64,000 bases of DNA from Allocatelliglobosispora scoriae. GTDB lineage: Bacteria; Actinomycetota; Actinomycetes; Mycobacteriales; Micromonosporaceae. A program made the translations under genes and the position numbers. Location: positions 3,619,001 through 3,683,000 of the forward strand of contig NZ_JACHMN010000002.1 of assembly GCF_014204945.1 (NCBI RefSeq). Reading direction: 5' to 3'. The stretch's first letter is position 1, and every line of letters starts with the position of its first letter. The notes beneath the pieces are model-generated. The model searched no databases and had not been told where the DNA came from. It saw only the letters and a program-made list of their open reading frames with translations. Below, one piece after another: positions 16,894-24,749 of this stretch.

Positions 16894-17469
16894 CTATACA
16901 GCCCAGGTGCGCCAGTTCTGCCAGGACTTGCTGGGCGTGGGGCCGCGCTGGCCCTGATAGCGGGAGCCGTAGACGCTCGAACCGTAGGGGTGCTCCGCCG
17001 GTGACGAGAGCCGGAAGACGCAGAGCTGCCCGATCTTCATCCCGGGCCAGAGCGTGATCGGCAGCGTCGCCACGTTGGAGAGCTCCAGCGTCACGTGCCC
17101 GGAGAAGCCCGGGTCGATGAAACCGGCCGTCGAGTGGGTCAGCAGGCCGAGGCGCCCCAGCGACGACTTGCCCTCCAGCCGACCCGCCAGCTCATCACCG
17201 AGCGTCACCACCTCCAGCGTCGACGCGAGCACGAACTCGCCCGGGTGCAGCACGAACGGCTCGCCGTCGGCGACCTCGACCAGCGTGGTCAGGTCGTCCT
17301 GCTGAATCGACGGGTCGATGTGCGTGTAGAGGTGGTTGTTGAAGACGCGGAAGAGCCGGTCCAGCCTGACGTCGATGCTGGACGGCTGAATCAGGTCCGG
17401 CTCGAATGGGTCGAGCGCGAGGTTTCCGGCCTTCAGCTCGGCAACGAGGTCCCGATCGGAGAGGAGCAT
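16894..17469 (-). CDS. dcd: dCTP deaminase
   Basis: 191 residues, full length for the family. Dcd deaminates dCTP toward dUTP/dUMP for thymidylate synthesis. Visible features: N-terminal [32 protein letters not shown] (101-109, phosphate binding), [22 protein letters not shown] with the catalytic Glu129 by family alignment, and C-terminal [14 protein letters not shown]. Mycobacterial Dcd also hydrolyses the product to dUMP; whether this one is bifunctional cannot be read with certainty. Its stop lies 4 bases from the duplicated repeat, and it diverges from the gene at 17583. Confidence 0.95.
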   Translation of the reverse strand: MLLSDRDLVAELKAGNLALDPFEPDLIQPSSIDVRLDRLFRVFNNHLYTHIDPSIQQDDLTTLVEVADGEPFVLHPGEFVLASTLEVVTLGDELAGRLEGKSSLGRLGLLTHSTAGFIDPGFSGHVTLELSNVATLPITLWPGMKIGQLCVFRLSSPAEHPYGSSVYGSRYQGQRGPTPSKSWQNWRTWAV

Positions 17470-17554
17470 GGGGTCAGGGTACTTCTTGATCAGTGCTCAA
17501 TCTCCGGCGCAGTGATTGTCACGATCGTGGCGATCCGGCGTTTCAGCTACCAAG

Positions 17555-17570
17555 TAGAACATGCGTTCGA
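17555..17570. promoter_or_regulatory. LexA (SOS) box-like palindrome
   Basis: TAGAACATGCGTTCGA matches the actinobacterial SOS box TCGAAC-N4-GTTCGA except in the outer left half (TAGAAC instead of TCGAAC). It is followed directly by TAGAGT, a possible -10 element, and ends 12 bases before the ATG of the downstream gene, where a repressor would block transcription. Confidence 0.5.
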
Positions 17571-17582
17571 TAGAGTCGTGGC

Positions 17583-18098
17583 ATGGCTACCTGGTCCGAA
17601 TTCGCCGCCGCTTCTCCTCGGCTCGCCGATGAGATCCGCGCCCTGTTCCATCAGTATGGGCCCGGCCTCGGCTACCTGGCGACGGTGCGTGCCGACGGTG
17701 GGCCCCGCGTTCACCCCGTGTCACCCGTCGTCACCGACGAGGGGCTCTTCTGCTTCCTCATCGACTCGCCGAAACGGCGCGACCTGGAACGCGACGGCCG
17801 CTTCGCGCTGCACGCCTTCCCCGCCGAGGAGAGCGATGTCGAGGCATACCTCTCCGGCTGGGCCGCCCCGGTCTTCGACCCCGATGTTATCGGGCGCATC
17901 GCCGTCCGAGCGAGGGCCAACAACGTCCTCGCCTGGCGCCTCTTCGAGCTGCACATCGAGGTCGCCATGGTGCACCGCCCGGTCGGGCAGACCGCCGAGG
18001 GCATGGCCTGGCCCGCATCCACGCAGGTCTGGCACGAGCGCTCGATCAATCACGGGTTTCGGAGGATCCACCGGCAACTCAGCCTGATCGGCGCTTGA
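17583..18098 (+). CDS. Pyridoxamine 5'-phosphate oxidase-fold family protein
   Basis: 171 residues with a split beta-barrel pattern: LGYLATVRADGGPRVHPVSPVV at 30-51 (in part GPRVHPVSP) and FCFLIDSPKRRDLERDGRFALH, typical of FMN/F420-binding PNPOx-like proteins. The substrate is unknown; many actinobacterial relatives use F420 or bind haem, and true pyridoxal phosphate synthesis is unlikely because the PdxH C-terminal motif is absent. It is monocistronic, preceded by a LexA-like box and ended by a hairpin shared with the convergent protease gene. If the box is real, expression would rise after DNA damage. Confidence 0.75.
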   Translation: MATWSEFAAASPRLADEIRALFHQYGPGLGYLATVRADGGPRVHPVSPVVTDEGLFCFLIDSPKRRDLERDGRFALHAFPAEESDVEAYLSGWAAPVFDPDVIGRIAVRARANNVLAWRLFELHIEVAMVHRPVGQTAEGMAWPASTQVWHERSINHGFRRIHRQLSLIGA

Positions 18099-18120
18099 CG
18101 CGGCGCTCCTGAAGCACGAG

Positions 18121-18152
18121 TCAGGGCCGGCACATCGTTGTGCCGGCCCTGA
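18121..18152. terminator. Bidirectional terminator between convergent genes
   Basis: Perfect 14-bp arms (TCAGGGCCGGCACA and complement) around a TCGT loop, between the stops of the PNPOx-fold gene and the M43 protease gene. Confidence 0.85.
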
Positions 18153-18164
18153 TGTCTGTGCCCG

Positions 18165-19118
18165 CTAGATGCGGTAGGCGTTCCAGGCGTTCAGCATGCG
18201 CGTGGCCTGGCCGGCCGTGAACTCGTACATGCAGGAGTCGTCCGTGTAGTCCATGTAGTTGTGGATCGGGTCCGAGCCGGTCGCGGGGCAGGTGTTGCGC
18301 CCGGCCGGGCAGCCGAAGGCCGCCGACTTCTCCGCCGGGGTGTCCGAGACGCTGTCGCCCGAGCCACCGCAGCCACCCTGGAAGGTGTGGTAGAGGTTGA
18401 GCCAGTGGCCGATCTCGTGGGTCGCGGTGTCACCCAGGTTGTAGGGGCTCGCGGTGCCGCCCGGAAGCGACTCGGCCAGGATCACGGCGCCGTCATAGGT
18501 GGTGACGTTGGTGACCGGGAAGGTCGCCCAGCCGAGCAGGTCATCGCTGAGCGAGCCGGTGTAGATGTTGAGCGTGCCGTCGCCGCCCTGGCGGAGCTGC
18601 TGCTTCATCGCCTTCTCCGTGGAGGAGTTGTAGACGATCGGGTACCACGCCGGCTTCGTGTAGCGGTTGATGCTCTGCAGGCTGAAACGGAACGACGTGG
18701 CAACCCCGCCGTAGACACCCGCGTAGGAGTTGTTCAGCACGGTGATCTGCTGGTTGATCATGCTGTCCGGGATGTTCCCGTTGGCACGCGTACCGTCCTC
18801 GCTGATCACGTGGAAGACGACCGGGATCGTGATGACCGCCGCGAGCGGGCTGACGGTCTGGACCTGGGCCTTGCCCTTCGCCTTGAGTGCCTGCGCGAGG
18901 TCGGCCTCGCGGGCCGCCGCCTCCTTCGCGGTCACCTCGTTGGGGTCCTTGACCGTGGCGCCGCCGGCCTTGACCTTGGCGGCGACCGGTGCGGGCGTGA
19001 AGCACTCGGCTGCCGAGAGCGTCGGCACAGCCGCGATAGCCATCGGGCTGGCGCTGAAGACGAAGGTGGCTGCGGCCATCAGGCTGGCCGTGCGCCACGC
19101 TATGGGGTTGCGTCGCAT
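18165..19118 (-). CDS. Secreted M43 (pappalysin/cytophagalysin) zinc metalloprotease
   Basis: 317 residues. Signal peptide at the N-terminus (MRRNPIAWRTASLMAAATF, cleavage near AIA-AVP), a short helical propeptide (about 60-90), then the catalytic domain starting near IPVVFHVI. The zinc motif HEIGHWLNLYH has His234, Glu235, His238 and His244, the third His spaced as in M43 metzincins. Several Cys residues (GGCGGSGD, FGCPAGRNTC) suggest disulfides, and NYMDYTDDSCM is the Met-turn region. Extracellular protease, substrate unknown. The ATG has a good ribosome-binding site (GGGAGGAG 5-6 bases away). A 17-bp palindrome lies about 80 bases upstream. Confidence 0.9.
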   Translation of the reverse strand: MRRNPIAWRTASLMAAATFVFSASPMAIAAVPTLSAAECFTPAPVAAKVKAGGATVKDPNEVTAKEAAAREADLAQALKAKGKAQVQTVSPLAAVITIPVVFHVISEDGTRANGNIPDSMINQQITVLNNSYAGVYGGVATSFRFSLQSINRYTKPAWYPIVYNSSTEKAMKQQLRQGGDGTLNIYTGSLSDDLLGWATFPVTNVTTYDGAVILAESLPGGTASPYNLGDTATHEIGHWLNLYHTFQGGCGGSGDSVSDTPAEKSAAFGCPAGRNTCPATGSDPIHNYMDYTDDSCMYEFTAGQATRMLNAWNAYRI

Positions 19119-19199
19119 GTCGAACTCCTCCCCGCGGCACGAGGGGGTCTACGCGCCGCGAACATACATCGATGCATGCGACTCTAAGGAATTTGTTAA

Positions 19200-19216
19200 C
19201 AACATCGAAGATGTTG
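19200..19216. promoter_or_regulatory. Palindrome upstream of M43 protease gene
   Basis: CAACATC-GAA-GATGTTG is a perfect 7-bp inverted repeat in a locally AT-rich stretch 82 bases before the protease ATG. Candidate operator; no regulator is identified. Confidence 0.35.
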
Positions 19217-19306
19217 AGCGTGACAGTCTTGTTAAGTCTTGATCATGCGGTTGGTGGTGGCGGGTGTGCACGGGTGGGGCCGGTGCCTGATAGAGTGGTC
19301 GCGCCT

Positions 19307-19380
19307 GCGGGTGTAGTTCAATGGCAGAACATCAGCTTCCCAAGCTGACAGTGCGAGTTCGATTCTCGTCACCCGCTCCA
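19307..19380 (+). tRNA. tRNA-Gly (anticodon CCC), integration site of the mobile element
   Basis: Acceptor arms GCGGGTG / CACCCGC pair perfectly, the anticodon stem TCAGC/GCTGA encloses the loop TTCCCAA, giving anticodon CCC, the T arm contains GTTCGATTC and CCA is encoded. GATAGAGT about 12 bases upstream could be the -10 element. The 3' 44 bases are duplicated at 26690-26733; the intact gene is thus partly supplied by the integrated element. Confidence 0.95.
19337..19380 (+). repeat. attL: 44-bp direct repeat inside tRNA-Gly
   Basis: Identical to 26690-26733. It runs from the anticodon loop (TTCCCAAGCTGAC) through the T arm to the CCA end. The flanking bases differ on both sides, which fixes the repeat length at 44. 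Confidence 0.93.
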
Positions 19381-19386
19381 AGCGTT

Positions 19387-19423
19387 GAAGGCCCGGTCAG
19401 ACACCACGTCGGACCGGGCCTTC
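19387..19423. terminator. Terminator between tRNA-Gly and integrase gene
   Basis: Perfect 12-bp arms (GAAGGCCCGGTC and complement) with a 13-base loop, lying between the tRNA and the convergent integrase stop. It belongs to the element side of attL; the original tRNA terminator was displaced to the right of attR. Confidence 0.8.
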
Positions 19424-19430
19424 CATTTAC

Positions 19431-20564
19431 CTATGGCGATGCTATTCCTTGCGCGTGCCCGCTGCGTGCCCGATGGATCTGCTCGTTGAGGCCGTGGGCG
19501 ATGGCCTGATCCCGTCGTTGGGTCGCGTGCTGGTAGATCACCGCCGCCCTGGTGGACTCGTGGCCCATGCGGCTCATCAGCTCCCGCAGGGTCGCACCGG
19601 TCTCCGAGGCGAGGTTGTTGCCCGTGTGCCGCAGATCGTGGAAGTGGAACCGGGGCAGCCCGGCCCTGGCCACCGAGGTCGTCCACCGTGCCTGCGTCTG
19701 GAAGTTCGACCGCCGCAGCGCGACACCGGTCGCCCCGGTGAAGACGAGTGCGTCGTCCGCGTCGTCGACGAAGTCCGCCAGGTGCTGGCGAAGCTCGGCG
19801 ACGATCTCGGCGGGCAGGCTGACCGTCCGGCGACCGGCGTTGGTCTTCGGCGGCCCGAAGGTCAGCGACCCGTCTGAGCGCTCGACGAGCGTTGCCCGGA
19901 CCGTGACGGTCCCAGCCTCCAGATCGACATCGGATCGCCGCAGCGCCGCCAGTTCCCCGTAGCGGAGGCTGGCGAACGCTGCGACCAAGACCAGTACGCG
20001 GAACCGGGCCGGGATCCTGCCCGCGATGTCGAAGACCTGGGCGATGGTCGCCACCGGCCGCTCATCCGGGCGTTCCTGACCGGCGCCCTTGATCCGACAC
20101 GGGTTGCGCCGGATCAGCTCGTCGTCCGTCGCGGTGTTGAGCACCGCCCGCAGCAGCCGGTACGCCTTGGCGATCATGCTTGCCGAAACACCGGACGACG
20201 CGAGATGAGCACGCCACGCCCGCACCATCCCCGGTGTGAGGTCGGGCAGCTCGATTGCGTCCAGGGTCGGCGCGAGGTACCGCTTGTGCAGCCAGCGGTA
20301 CAGATCGGCCGTGCGGGGCCGAAGCGTCCGCTGGTCGATCCACAGCACGATGTAGGCGCCTAGGTTCGGCCGGGGAGCGTCCGGGTTGGTCCAGTCGCCC
20401 CGAACGATCTCGGTCTCCTTCGCCGCCAGCCACCGATCGGCATCGGTCTTCGTCGGGAACGTGTGCGGCGCCGGACGGTCGATGCTGTCCGGACCGAGGT
20501 AGCGAGCCTGGAAGCGGCCCGAGGGCAGCTTGCGGACCCGCCCGAAGCGGCGCTTGCCCGCCAT
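19431..20564 (-). CDS. int: Tyrosine recombinase (phage-type integrase)
   Basis: 377 residues. An N-terminal AP2-like arm-binding region (about 1-60), SAM-like core-binding domain (about 65-165; LYRWLHKRYLAP) and C-terminal catalytic domain. Catalytic residues visible by family pattern: Arg in SLRYGELAALR, His-Leu-Arg-His in HFHDLRHTGNNL, a late His in MGHESTRAA and the nucleophile Tyr in VIYQHAT. It should integrate and excise the element at tRNA-Gly. The ATG overlaps the xis stop by one base, and the stop lies 51 bases from the att site, the usual arrangement. Confidence 0.95.
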   Translation of the reverse strand: MAGKRRFGRVRKLPSGRFQARYLGPDSIDRPAPHTFPTKTDADRWLAAKETEIVRGDWTNPDAPRPNLGAYIVLWIDQRTLRPRTADLYRWLHKRYLAPTLDAIELPDLTPGMVRAWRAHLASSGVSASMIAKAYRLLRAVLNTATDDELIRRNPCRIKGAGQERPDERPVATIAQVFDIAGRIPARFRVLVLVAAFASLRYGELAALRRSDVDLEAGTVTVRATLVERSDGSLTFGPPKTNAGRRTVSLPAEIVAELRQHLADFVDDADDALVFTGATGVALRRSNFQTQARWTTSVARAGLPRFHFHDLRHTGNNLASETGATLRELMSRMGHESTRAAVIYQHATQRRDQAIAHGLNEQIHRARSGHAQGIASP

Positions 20565-20773
20565 CAGACGAGTTCCCTTCGCTCATGCAGCGCAGGCCTG
20601 ATCGGCTCCACCCGACCAGCAGCGACGTACGCGACCAGGTCTGTCAGGTCGAACCGCACGAAGCGACCGACCTTGTGGAACGTGATCCGGCGCTCCGCGA
20701 CCAGGCGACGCATGAAGCGAGGCTTGGTACGCAGAAACGCGGCGGCTTCGTCGAGCGTGAGTAGCGGTTCCAT
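20564..20773 (-). CDS. xis: Excisionase (helix-turn-helix, MerR-like)
   Basis: 69 residues with a single winged helix-turn-helix: LLTLDEAAAFLRTKPRFMRRLVAERRI followed by the wing HKVGRFVRFDLTDLVAYV (in part). This is the DNA-binding fold of small excisionases found directly upstream of integrase genes in actinomycete integrative elements. It bends DNA and drives excision with the integrase. Ribosome-binding site AAGGAGAAGGAGAG before the ATG is strong. Its stop overlaps the integrase start, so both should be made together. Confidence 0.9.
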   Translation of the reverse strand: MEPLLTLDEAAAFLRTKPRFMRRLVAERRITFHKVGRFVRFDLTDLVAYVAAGRVEPIRPALHERRELV

Positions 20774-20790
20774 CTCTCCTTCTCCTTCGT

Positions 20791-22605
20791 CTAGGCGGCC
20801 AGCGCGAGTGCGCTGGTTCCGGTTGCCGGAACAGGGTCCGGTGGCTGTTGCGCCTGGTAGACCTGTCGTCGCCAGAGTTCGCGTTGAGCGATGGCGCGCA
20901 TGATGCGTACTTGCAGGTCGGGTACGCCGGGGTCGCTGTTGCGGACCATGGCGAAGGAGTACCGATGCCGGTCAACGGCCGTATCGGTCGGGAGAGCATC
21001 CCCCTCAGGGGCTCCCGCGAGAACTGTGCGAACCCAGGCCGCGTTGTCGGCCCGATGGTCTTTGAGGGTCTTGCCCGACCACTGCCGGGAGATCAAGACG
21101 CGGCGTCCGGTGAAGCCGAGTGTCTTGCGCTGGTGCACCTTGCCGGAACAGCGCCCAGGAGTCAGGCCTTGCTTCGCCTTGTCCGGTTGCACTCCGTAGA
21201 GCAGCCAGTTCGCGCACGTCGGCGAACACGGCAGCGTGGCCAGCTCCTCGTGCAGCCGGTCGTAGTGGGCTTTCTGCGTGGCCGATGACGGGTCGGCTTG
21301 TTCGGCGAGGTCCTTGGTCACGTACTTGGTTACGTACCGCACCGACCGCTCGGCGTCCTTGGTGCCATGGGTGATGCCCCGGGCGTCGATCTTCCCCAAC
21401 CGGAGCACGTAGGCGGGCTCGGCGTCCTCGTCGTCCAGGGCGTCAAGCGCCTCGGCCCAGGTCTGCAACGGTTCCCCGGTAGTGGGGTCGGTGTAGCACT
21501 CGGCGGTGTGGTCCCAGACCGGTGGTTTCGCCACCGTGTAGACCTGGACGTCGAACTGGGGCCACCACACCTGGTGGTAGGTCGCGGCGGCGACCTGGCG
21601 GAGCAGTGCTTTGGGCAGGGTGCCGCGCATCGCGTAGTGGACGTGCGGTGCGAGGCGTTTTTGCATCTCGACGGCTCCGGCGTACTGGAGGTTGAGTCCG
21701 GCGGCGCGGCGGAGGTTCTGCCAGAACCGGTCGAGCCCGGCGGCGAAGAAGATCGCATCCAACGCGGCACGACGGTAGTCGTAGGTGTCCGGGTCGATCG
21801 GGGTACCGAGGGCGGGGTCGACCGGGTGGTGCAGGTGCCCGCACTGGCACGGGTGGACCTTCCCGCGGCGGGTCCGGGAACCGGTGTGGACCGGGCCGTA
21901 GGAGTCCAGGGTGATGGTCAGCAGCGTCGACGGCTGGACCTTCCGCCCGTCCGGCGTCGTGTACACCTTGCCGGTGGTGCGGGAGTCGACCGGGAGCCGG
22001 GGCAGGTCGGTGGTGTCCTGACGGCGACGGGTCGACCTGGTCCGACGCGGCGATGCCGGATCCGCCGGCGACGGCAGCGTTCCGCGGACCCGCATGCCGG
22101 ACAGCTGCTCGTCAAGCAGGTCGATCGCCACATCCAGGCGCGCCACCTGTGTCGGGTCGGCGGCTTTGACGGCTTCCTCGCGGTCGAACACGAGCTGGCA
22201 CCGGTCCAGCACGAGGGCTTTGACCTCGTCGGCTGGGGTCTCGACGGTGATGGCGTCGGTGGGGTCGGTGGTGAGGTGCCAGCCTTCGCGGATCTGCTGC
22301 ATGCGGAGCTTGCGCTGTTTCTCCGCACACGGCGCACACACCGAGGCGAGGCGGGCGCCGCACGGGATGTCGACGATCTCCCACAGGCCGGTCTCGTGGT
22401 CGGTGCGCTTGAGCGGGATCGGGCGGACACACACGCCGTGGACCTCTGCCAGGCTTTTGAGGACGTCGCGCGCGAAGGGCTGCGCCATCCTGTCGGCACG
22501 CGATCCAGGCCGGGGAGCGTCAACAGTGTCTTGACTGTTAAGCGCACGGGGGGTGACCCCCATAGACGTGTGGTCCATGGGGGTCACCGACTCGGTGGCG
22601 GTCAC
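20791..22605 (-). CDS. repSA: RepSA-type rolling-circle replication initiator
   Basis: 604 residues. A Cys motif near the N-terminus (VCAPCAEKQRKLR) and a second one (HPCQCGHLHH) suggest metal binding. The HUH endonuclease signature is seen as LAPHVHYAMRG, and the downstream RYVTKYVTK supplies candidate catalytic Tyr residues. Similar RepSA proteins nick the element's double-strand origin after excision and start rolling-circle replication. GTG start overlaps the stop of the preceding small gene (GTGA). Last gene of a five-gene coupled operon on the minus strand before xis-int, separated from xis by 17 bases. Confidence 0.88.
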   Translation of the reverse strand: MTATESVTPMDHTSMGVTPRALNSQDTVDAPRPGSRADRMAQPFARDVLKSLAEVHGVCVRPIPLKRTDHETGLWEIVDIPCGARLASVCAPCAEKQRKLRMQQIREGWHLTTDPTDAITVETPADEVKALVLDRCQLVFDREEAVKAADPTQVARLDVAIDLLDEQLSGMRVRGTLPSPADPASPRRTRSTRRRQDTTDLPRLPVDSRTTGKVYTTPDGRKVQPSTLLTITLDSYGPVHTGSRTRRGKVHPCQCGHLHHPVDPALGTPIDPDTYDYRRAALDAIFFAAGLDRFWQNLRRAAGLNLQYAGAVEMQKRLAPHVHYAMRGTLPKALLRQVAAATYHQVWWPQFDVQVYTVAKPPVWDHTAECYTDPTTGEPLQTWAEALDALDDEDAEPAYVLRLGKIDARGITHGTKDAERSVRYVTKYVTKDLAEQADPSSATQKAHYDRLHEELATLPCSPTCANWLLYGVQPDKAKQGLTPGRCSGKVHQRKTLGFTGRRVLISRQWSGKTLKDHRADNAAWVRTVLAGAPEGDALPTDTAVDRHRYSFAMVRNSDPGVPDLQVRIMRAIAQRELWRRQVYQAQQPPDPVPATGTSALALAA

Positions 22606-22844
22606 GCGGGCACCCGTCTGGTGTACGCGTCGAACACCAGATCAAGCAGTGCTTCGTAGCTGGTGGGGACCTGTTCGCGCTGGTTCTCCCAGAGGAACAG
22701 GCTGGTGACGAGGTCACCGACCTTCGGTGTGGTTTCGCCGAGGGCGTCGGCGATGAACTTCACCCGCAGGGCGAGTTCGACGAGCTCCCAGCCGTGGGAC
22801 AGGCGTGCCTGCCGGACCGGGGACTCCATCGGGGTGGTGGTCAT
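22602..22844 (-). CDS. Small XRE-like helix-turn-helix protein of the element
   Basis: 80 residues from ATG (MTTTPMESPVRQARLSHG). The pattern RQARLSHGWELVELALRVK, later VTSLFLWENQREQVPTSYEALLDLVFDAY, resembles an XRE helix-turn-helix with the C-terminal packing helix, although the recognition helix is divergent. Possibly a copy-number or operon regulator for the initiator. It overlaps both neighbours by four bases. The longer upstream extension of this frame was rejected since the ATG coincides with the previous stop. Confidence 0.65.
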   Translation of the reverse strand: MTTTPMESPVRQARLSHGWELVELALRVKFIADALGETTPKVGDLVTSLFLWENQREQVPTSYEALLDLVFDAYTRRVPA

Positions 22845-23278
22845 GCGGCCACCGCCTGGGTGTTGATGGCGTTGTGCCATGCGGCGGTTGTGGTGGCCAC
22901 GGCCCATGCCGATGGTTTGGGGGTGATGGCGGCGAGGTAGACCCGGGCGAGGGTCTGGCAGTGGTCGCCGTGGTAGAGGCTGCCCAGGATGGTGGAGCGC
23001 AGCTCGTAGTTGAGGGTGATCTCGGCGTGGTCGACGATCGCGGCGGCCTGCCGGATGAGGTCGATGCCGATGATCCCGATGGTGGTGGTGACGGCGTCGG
23101 TCATCCGCAGGATGTCCCGACTGTGGTGGTCACCGATGAGGTGGGTGGCGGCGTGGAACACGACCGCGAGTTCGTTGAGGGTCAGTGACTCCACCGCGAC
23201 CGGTGAGGTCGACGGCCGTCCGGGGAACGCGATCAGCGTCCCACCGGCGGTGGTTGCCTGGTCGAGGACGGGTGTCAT
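22841..23278 (-). CDS. Hypothetical protein of integrative element
   Basis: 145 residues, no family recognised. Mostly helical with LTLNELAVVFHAATHLIGDHHSRD and LIRQAAAIVDHAEITLN, no membrane segment and no Cys cluster. It sits in the chain of overlapping genes (ATGA at both ends) between the Cys-rich protein and the XRE-like protein. Unnamed proteins of this size are frequent in the rep operon of actinomycete integrative elements; function unknown. Confidence 0.7.
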   Translation of the reverse strand: MTPVLDQATTAGGTLIAFPGRPSTSPVAVESLTLNELAVVFHAATHLIGDHHSRDILRMTDAVTTTIGIIGIDLIRQAAAIVDHAEITLNYELRSTILGSLYHGDHCQTLARVYLAAITPKPSAWAVATTTAAWHNAINTQAVAA

Positions 23279-23577
23279 GCGGACACCGCCCCGGGCCAGC
23301 CGGGGAATACCTCGACGACGCCACGGAAGCAGGACTCGCAGCAGTCGTCCTGGTCGTCGAGGCCGCGTCCCTCGCATGAGGGGCACACCGCCCAGTAGGT
23401 GGCGGCGTGTTTGGCGATACAGGTGGGCGACTGGCAACCGTGCTGGTAGCAGTAGTCGCAGTACCCGGCGAAGTTGAACCGGGGCGGAGCCGACACGGTC
23501 GGCACAGTGGGGATGGTGATGGCGGTCGGTGCGGTACGGGAGATGGACAGGGTCGGGATCGCCAGAGCGGGCCTCAT
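23275..23577 (-). CDS. Small Cys-rich (zinc-ribbon-like) protein of integrative element
   Basis: 100 residues. After a Thr/Pro-rich N-terminus (about 1-33) come four Cys pairs: CDYC, CQSPTC, CPSCEGRG and CCESC. CPSCEGRG resembles the CxxCxGxG zinc-binding repeats of DnaJ, so two zinc ribbons are likely. Function unknown; nucleic-acid or protein binding is possible. Coupled to both neighbours by ATGA overlaps. Confidence 0.7.
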   Translation of the reverse strand: MRPALAIPTLSISRTAPTAITIPTVPTVSAPPRFNFAGYCDYCYQHGCQSPTCIAKHAATYWAVCPSCEGRGLDDQDDCCESCFRGVVEVFPGWPGAVSA

Positions 23578-23753
23578 GCGGACACCGCCTTGCAACCGGG
23601 CTGCGCGGGAGCGTGTACCGACGGGGCACCCGTCACCAGCACGAACAGCACACCCGTGGTGACCTGGTTGGTCGGGGTGGGCTGGTCGGGGGTGACGCTT
23701 CCGGGACCGTGGCTGGTACTACGCGCAGGGCTGCACGTACGCTGAACTGGCAT
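23574..23753 (-). CDS. Very small leader gene of the element rep operon
   Basis: 59 residues (MPVQRTCSPARSTSHGPG at the start), Pro/Thr-rich with a short hydrophobic stretch (TTGVLFVLVTG). No family recognised. Supported by its ATGA overlap with the next gene and by AGAGG about 9 bases before the ATG. First gene of the operon; downstream of the divergent control region. Could be a real peptide or only a translational lead-in for the Cys-rich protein. Confidence 0.5.
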   Translation of the reverse strand: MPVQRTCSPARSTSHGPGSVTPDQPTPTNQVTTGVLFVLVTGAPSVHAPAQPGCKAVSA

Positions 23754-23785
23754 CGTGGATTCCTCTCGCAGGGGATCGATGCACC

Positions 23786-23815
23786 GGCCTCGACGAGTTA
23801 CAGCTCGTCGGGGCC
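23786..23815 (+). terminator. Hairpin in leader of the element rep operon
   Basis: GGCC-T-CGACGAG / CTCGTCG-G-GGCC with loop TTACAG, followed on the plus strand by ATTTGTTTT. On the plus strand it looks like a terminator; on the minus strand it forms in the 5' leader of the rep operon and could attenuate it. Confidence 0.5.
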
Positions 23816-23848
23816 ATTTGTTTTGGGTGGCCCACTTGGGCCTCCCAT

Positions 23849-23862
23849 TTGGTAGGTACCAA
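23849..23862. promoter_or_regulatory. GntR operator candidate, site 1
   Basis: TTGGTAGGTACCAA, a perfect 6-bp inverted repeat with 2-base spacer. It shares TTGGT-N4-ACCAA with site 2, whose centre is 45 bp away, and lies in the divergent gap between the rep operon and the gntR gene. Confidence 0.6.
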
Positions 23863-23893
23863 GGTACTCATCGATCGTACGAATCGTCAATGC

Positions 23894-23907
23894 TTGGTAC
23901 GGACCAA
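23894..23907. promoter_or_regulatory. GntR operator candidate, site 2
   Basis: TTGGTACGGACCAA, same 14-bp TTGGT-N4-ACCAA pattern as site 1, 56 bases before the gntR ATG. Binding of the element's GntR protein here to repress itself and the rep operon is inferred. Confidence 0.6.
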
Positions 23908-23963
23908 AACCGGTAAGCTGCCAGAGGCAGGCCTTATAGGCCAGAAAGTCCAGGGAGCAGCAG

Positions 23964-24749
23964 ATGAACCCCACTGATCCGGCGCAAAGCGACAGCAGCG
24001 AACCGCGCCACGTCCTTCTCGCAAACGTGCTGCGCGAGGCCATCCACCGAGGCGATTTCTCGCCGGGGGAGCGGTTGCCAGCAGAGCGTGATCTTGCTGA
24101 TCGCTACAACGCGTCGCGGACGACGGTCCGACTCGCCCTTTCTGCGCTGAAGTCGCAAGGGCTGATCGGCTCAGGCCAAGGCCAAGGGACGTTCGTCAGG
24201 AAGGCTCGACCGATCCGGGTCATGGCCATGGACCAGGACCGACGCGCACGGCGTGCGGTGAATCATGCTGCGACGTTCAATACCGAGATCGCGATGCAGG
24301 GCCGGATCGGGCGCCAGAAGATCACATCCGTAGAGCGTGAAGACGCGACCCCCGATGTGGCGAGATGGCTCGGTGTAGAGGAAGGCGCGCCAGTCATCGC
24401 ACGGAGGCGAGTCATGCTGGTGGACGAGGAGCCCTACCAGCTGGGCGATAGTTACTACCGCTACGACATGGTGGCAGACACTCCGATAGCCATCGCGGCA
24501 CCTGTAGAGGAAGGCGTGCTGGCCGTGCTTGAGCGTGCCAGCGGGCGGACCATCTCGTACTTCATCGACGAGCTGAGCTTCCGGATGCCGACACCTGGTG
24601 AAGCCGAAGCGCTTCGGCTGGACACAGGCGTGTGCGTGGTGAAGGTAGTCAGGATCGCCTACGACGCCGACGGCAAACCGCTAGAAGCCTTTGACCAGCT
24701 CCTCGCCGGAGACAAGCACGTCCTCGTGTACGAGGTCTCGGCCGAATGA
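23964..24749 (+). CDS. GntR family regulator with UTRA effector domain (element master regulator candidate)
   Basis: 261 residues. N-terminal winged helix-turn-helix (about 15-80; LREAIHRGDFSPGERLPAER, NASRTTVRLALSALKSQGLI, GQGQGTFV) and C-terminal UTRA domain (about 100-255; VIARRRVMLVDEEPYQLGDSYY). In pSAM2-like elements a related GntR protein (KorSA) represses replication and transfer genes. AGGGAG before the ATG is a good ribosome-binding site. It diverges from the rep operon across a gap with two TTGGT-N4-ACCAA sites, and the downstream acetyltransferase gene overlaps its stop (ATGA). The effector is unknown. Confidence 0.88.
   Translation: MNPTDPAQSDSSEPRHVLLANVLREAIHRGDFSPGERLPAERDLADRYNASRTTVRLALSALKSQGLIGSGQGQGTFVRKARPIRVMAMDQDRRARRAVNHAATFNTEIAMQGRIGRQKITSVEREDATPDVARWLGVEEGAPVIARRRVMLVDEEPYQLGDSYYRYDMVADTPIAIAAPVEEGVLAVLERASGRTISYFIDELSFRMPTPGEAEALRLDTGVCVVKVVRIAYDADGKPLEAFDQLLAGDKHVLVYEVSAE

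Noticed and set aside
16785-17057. Plus-strand gene across the tandem repeat and dcd
   Set aside because: Antisense to dcd and built from the repeat; same artefact appears in the inverted copies.
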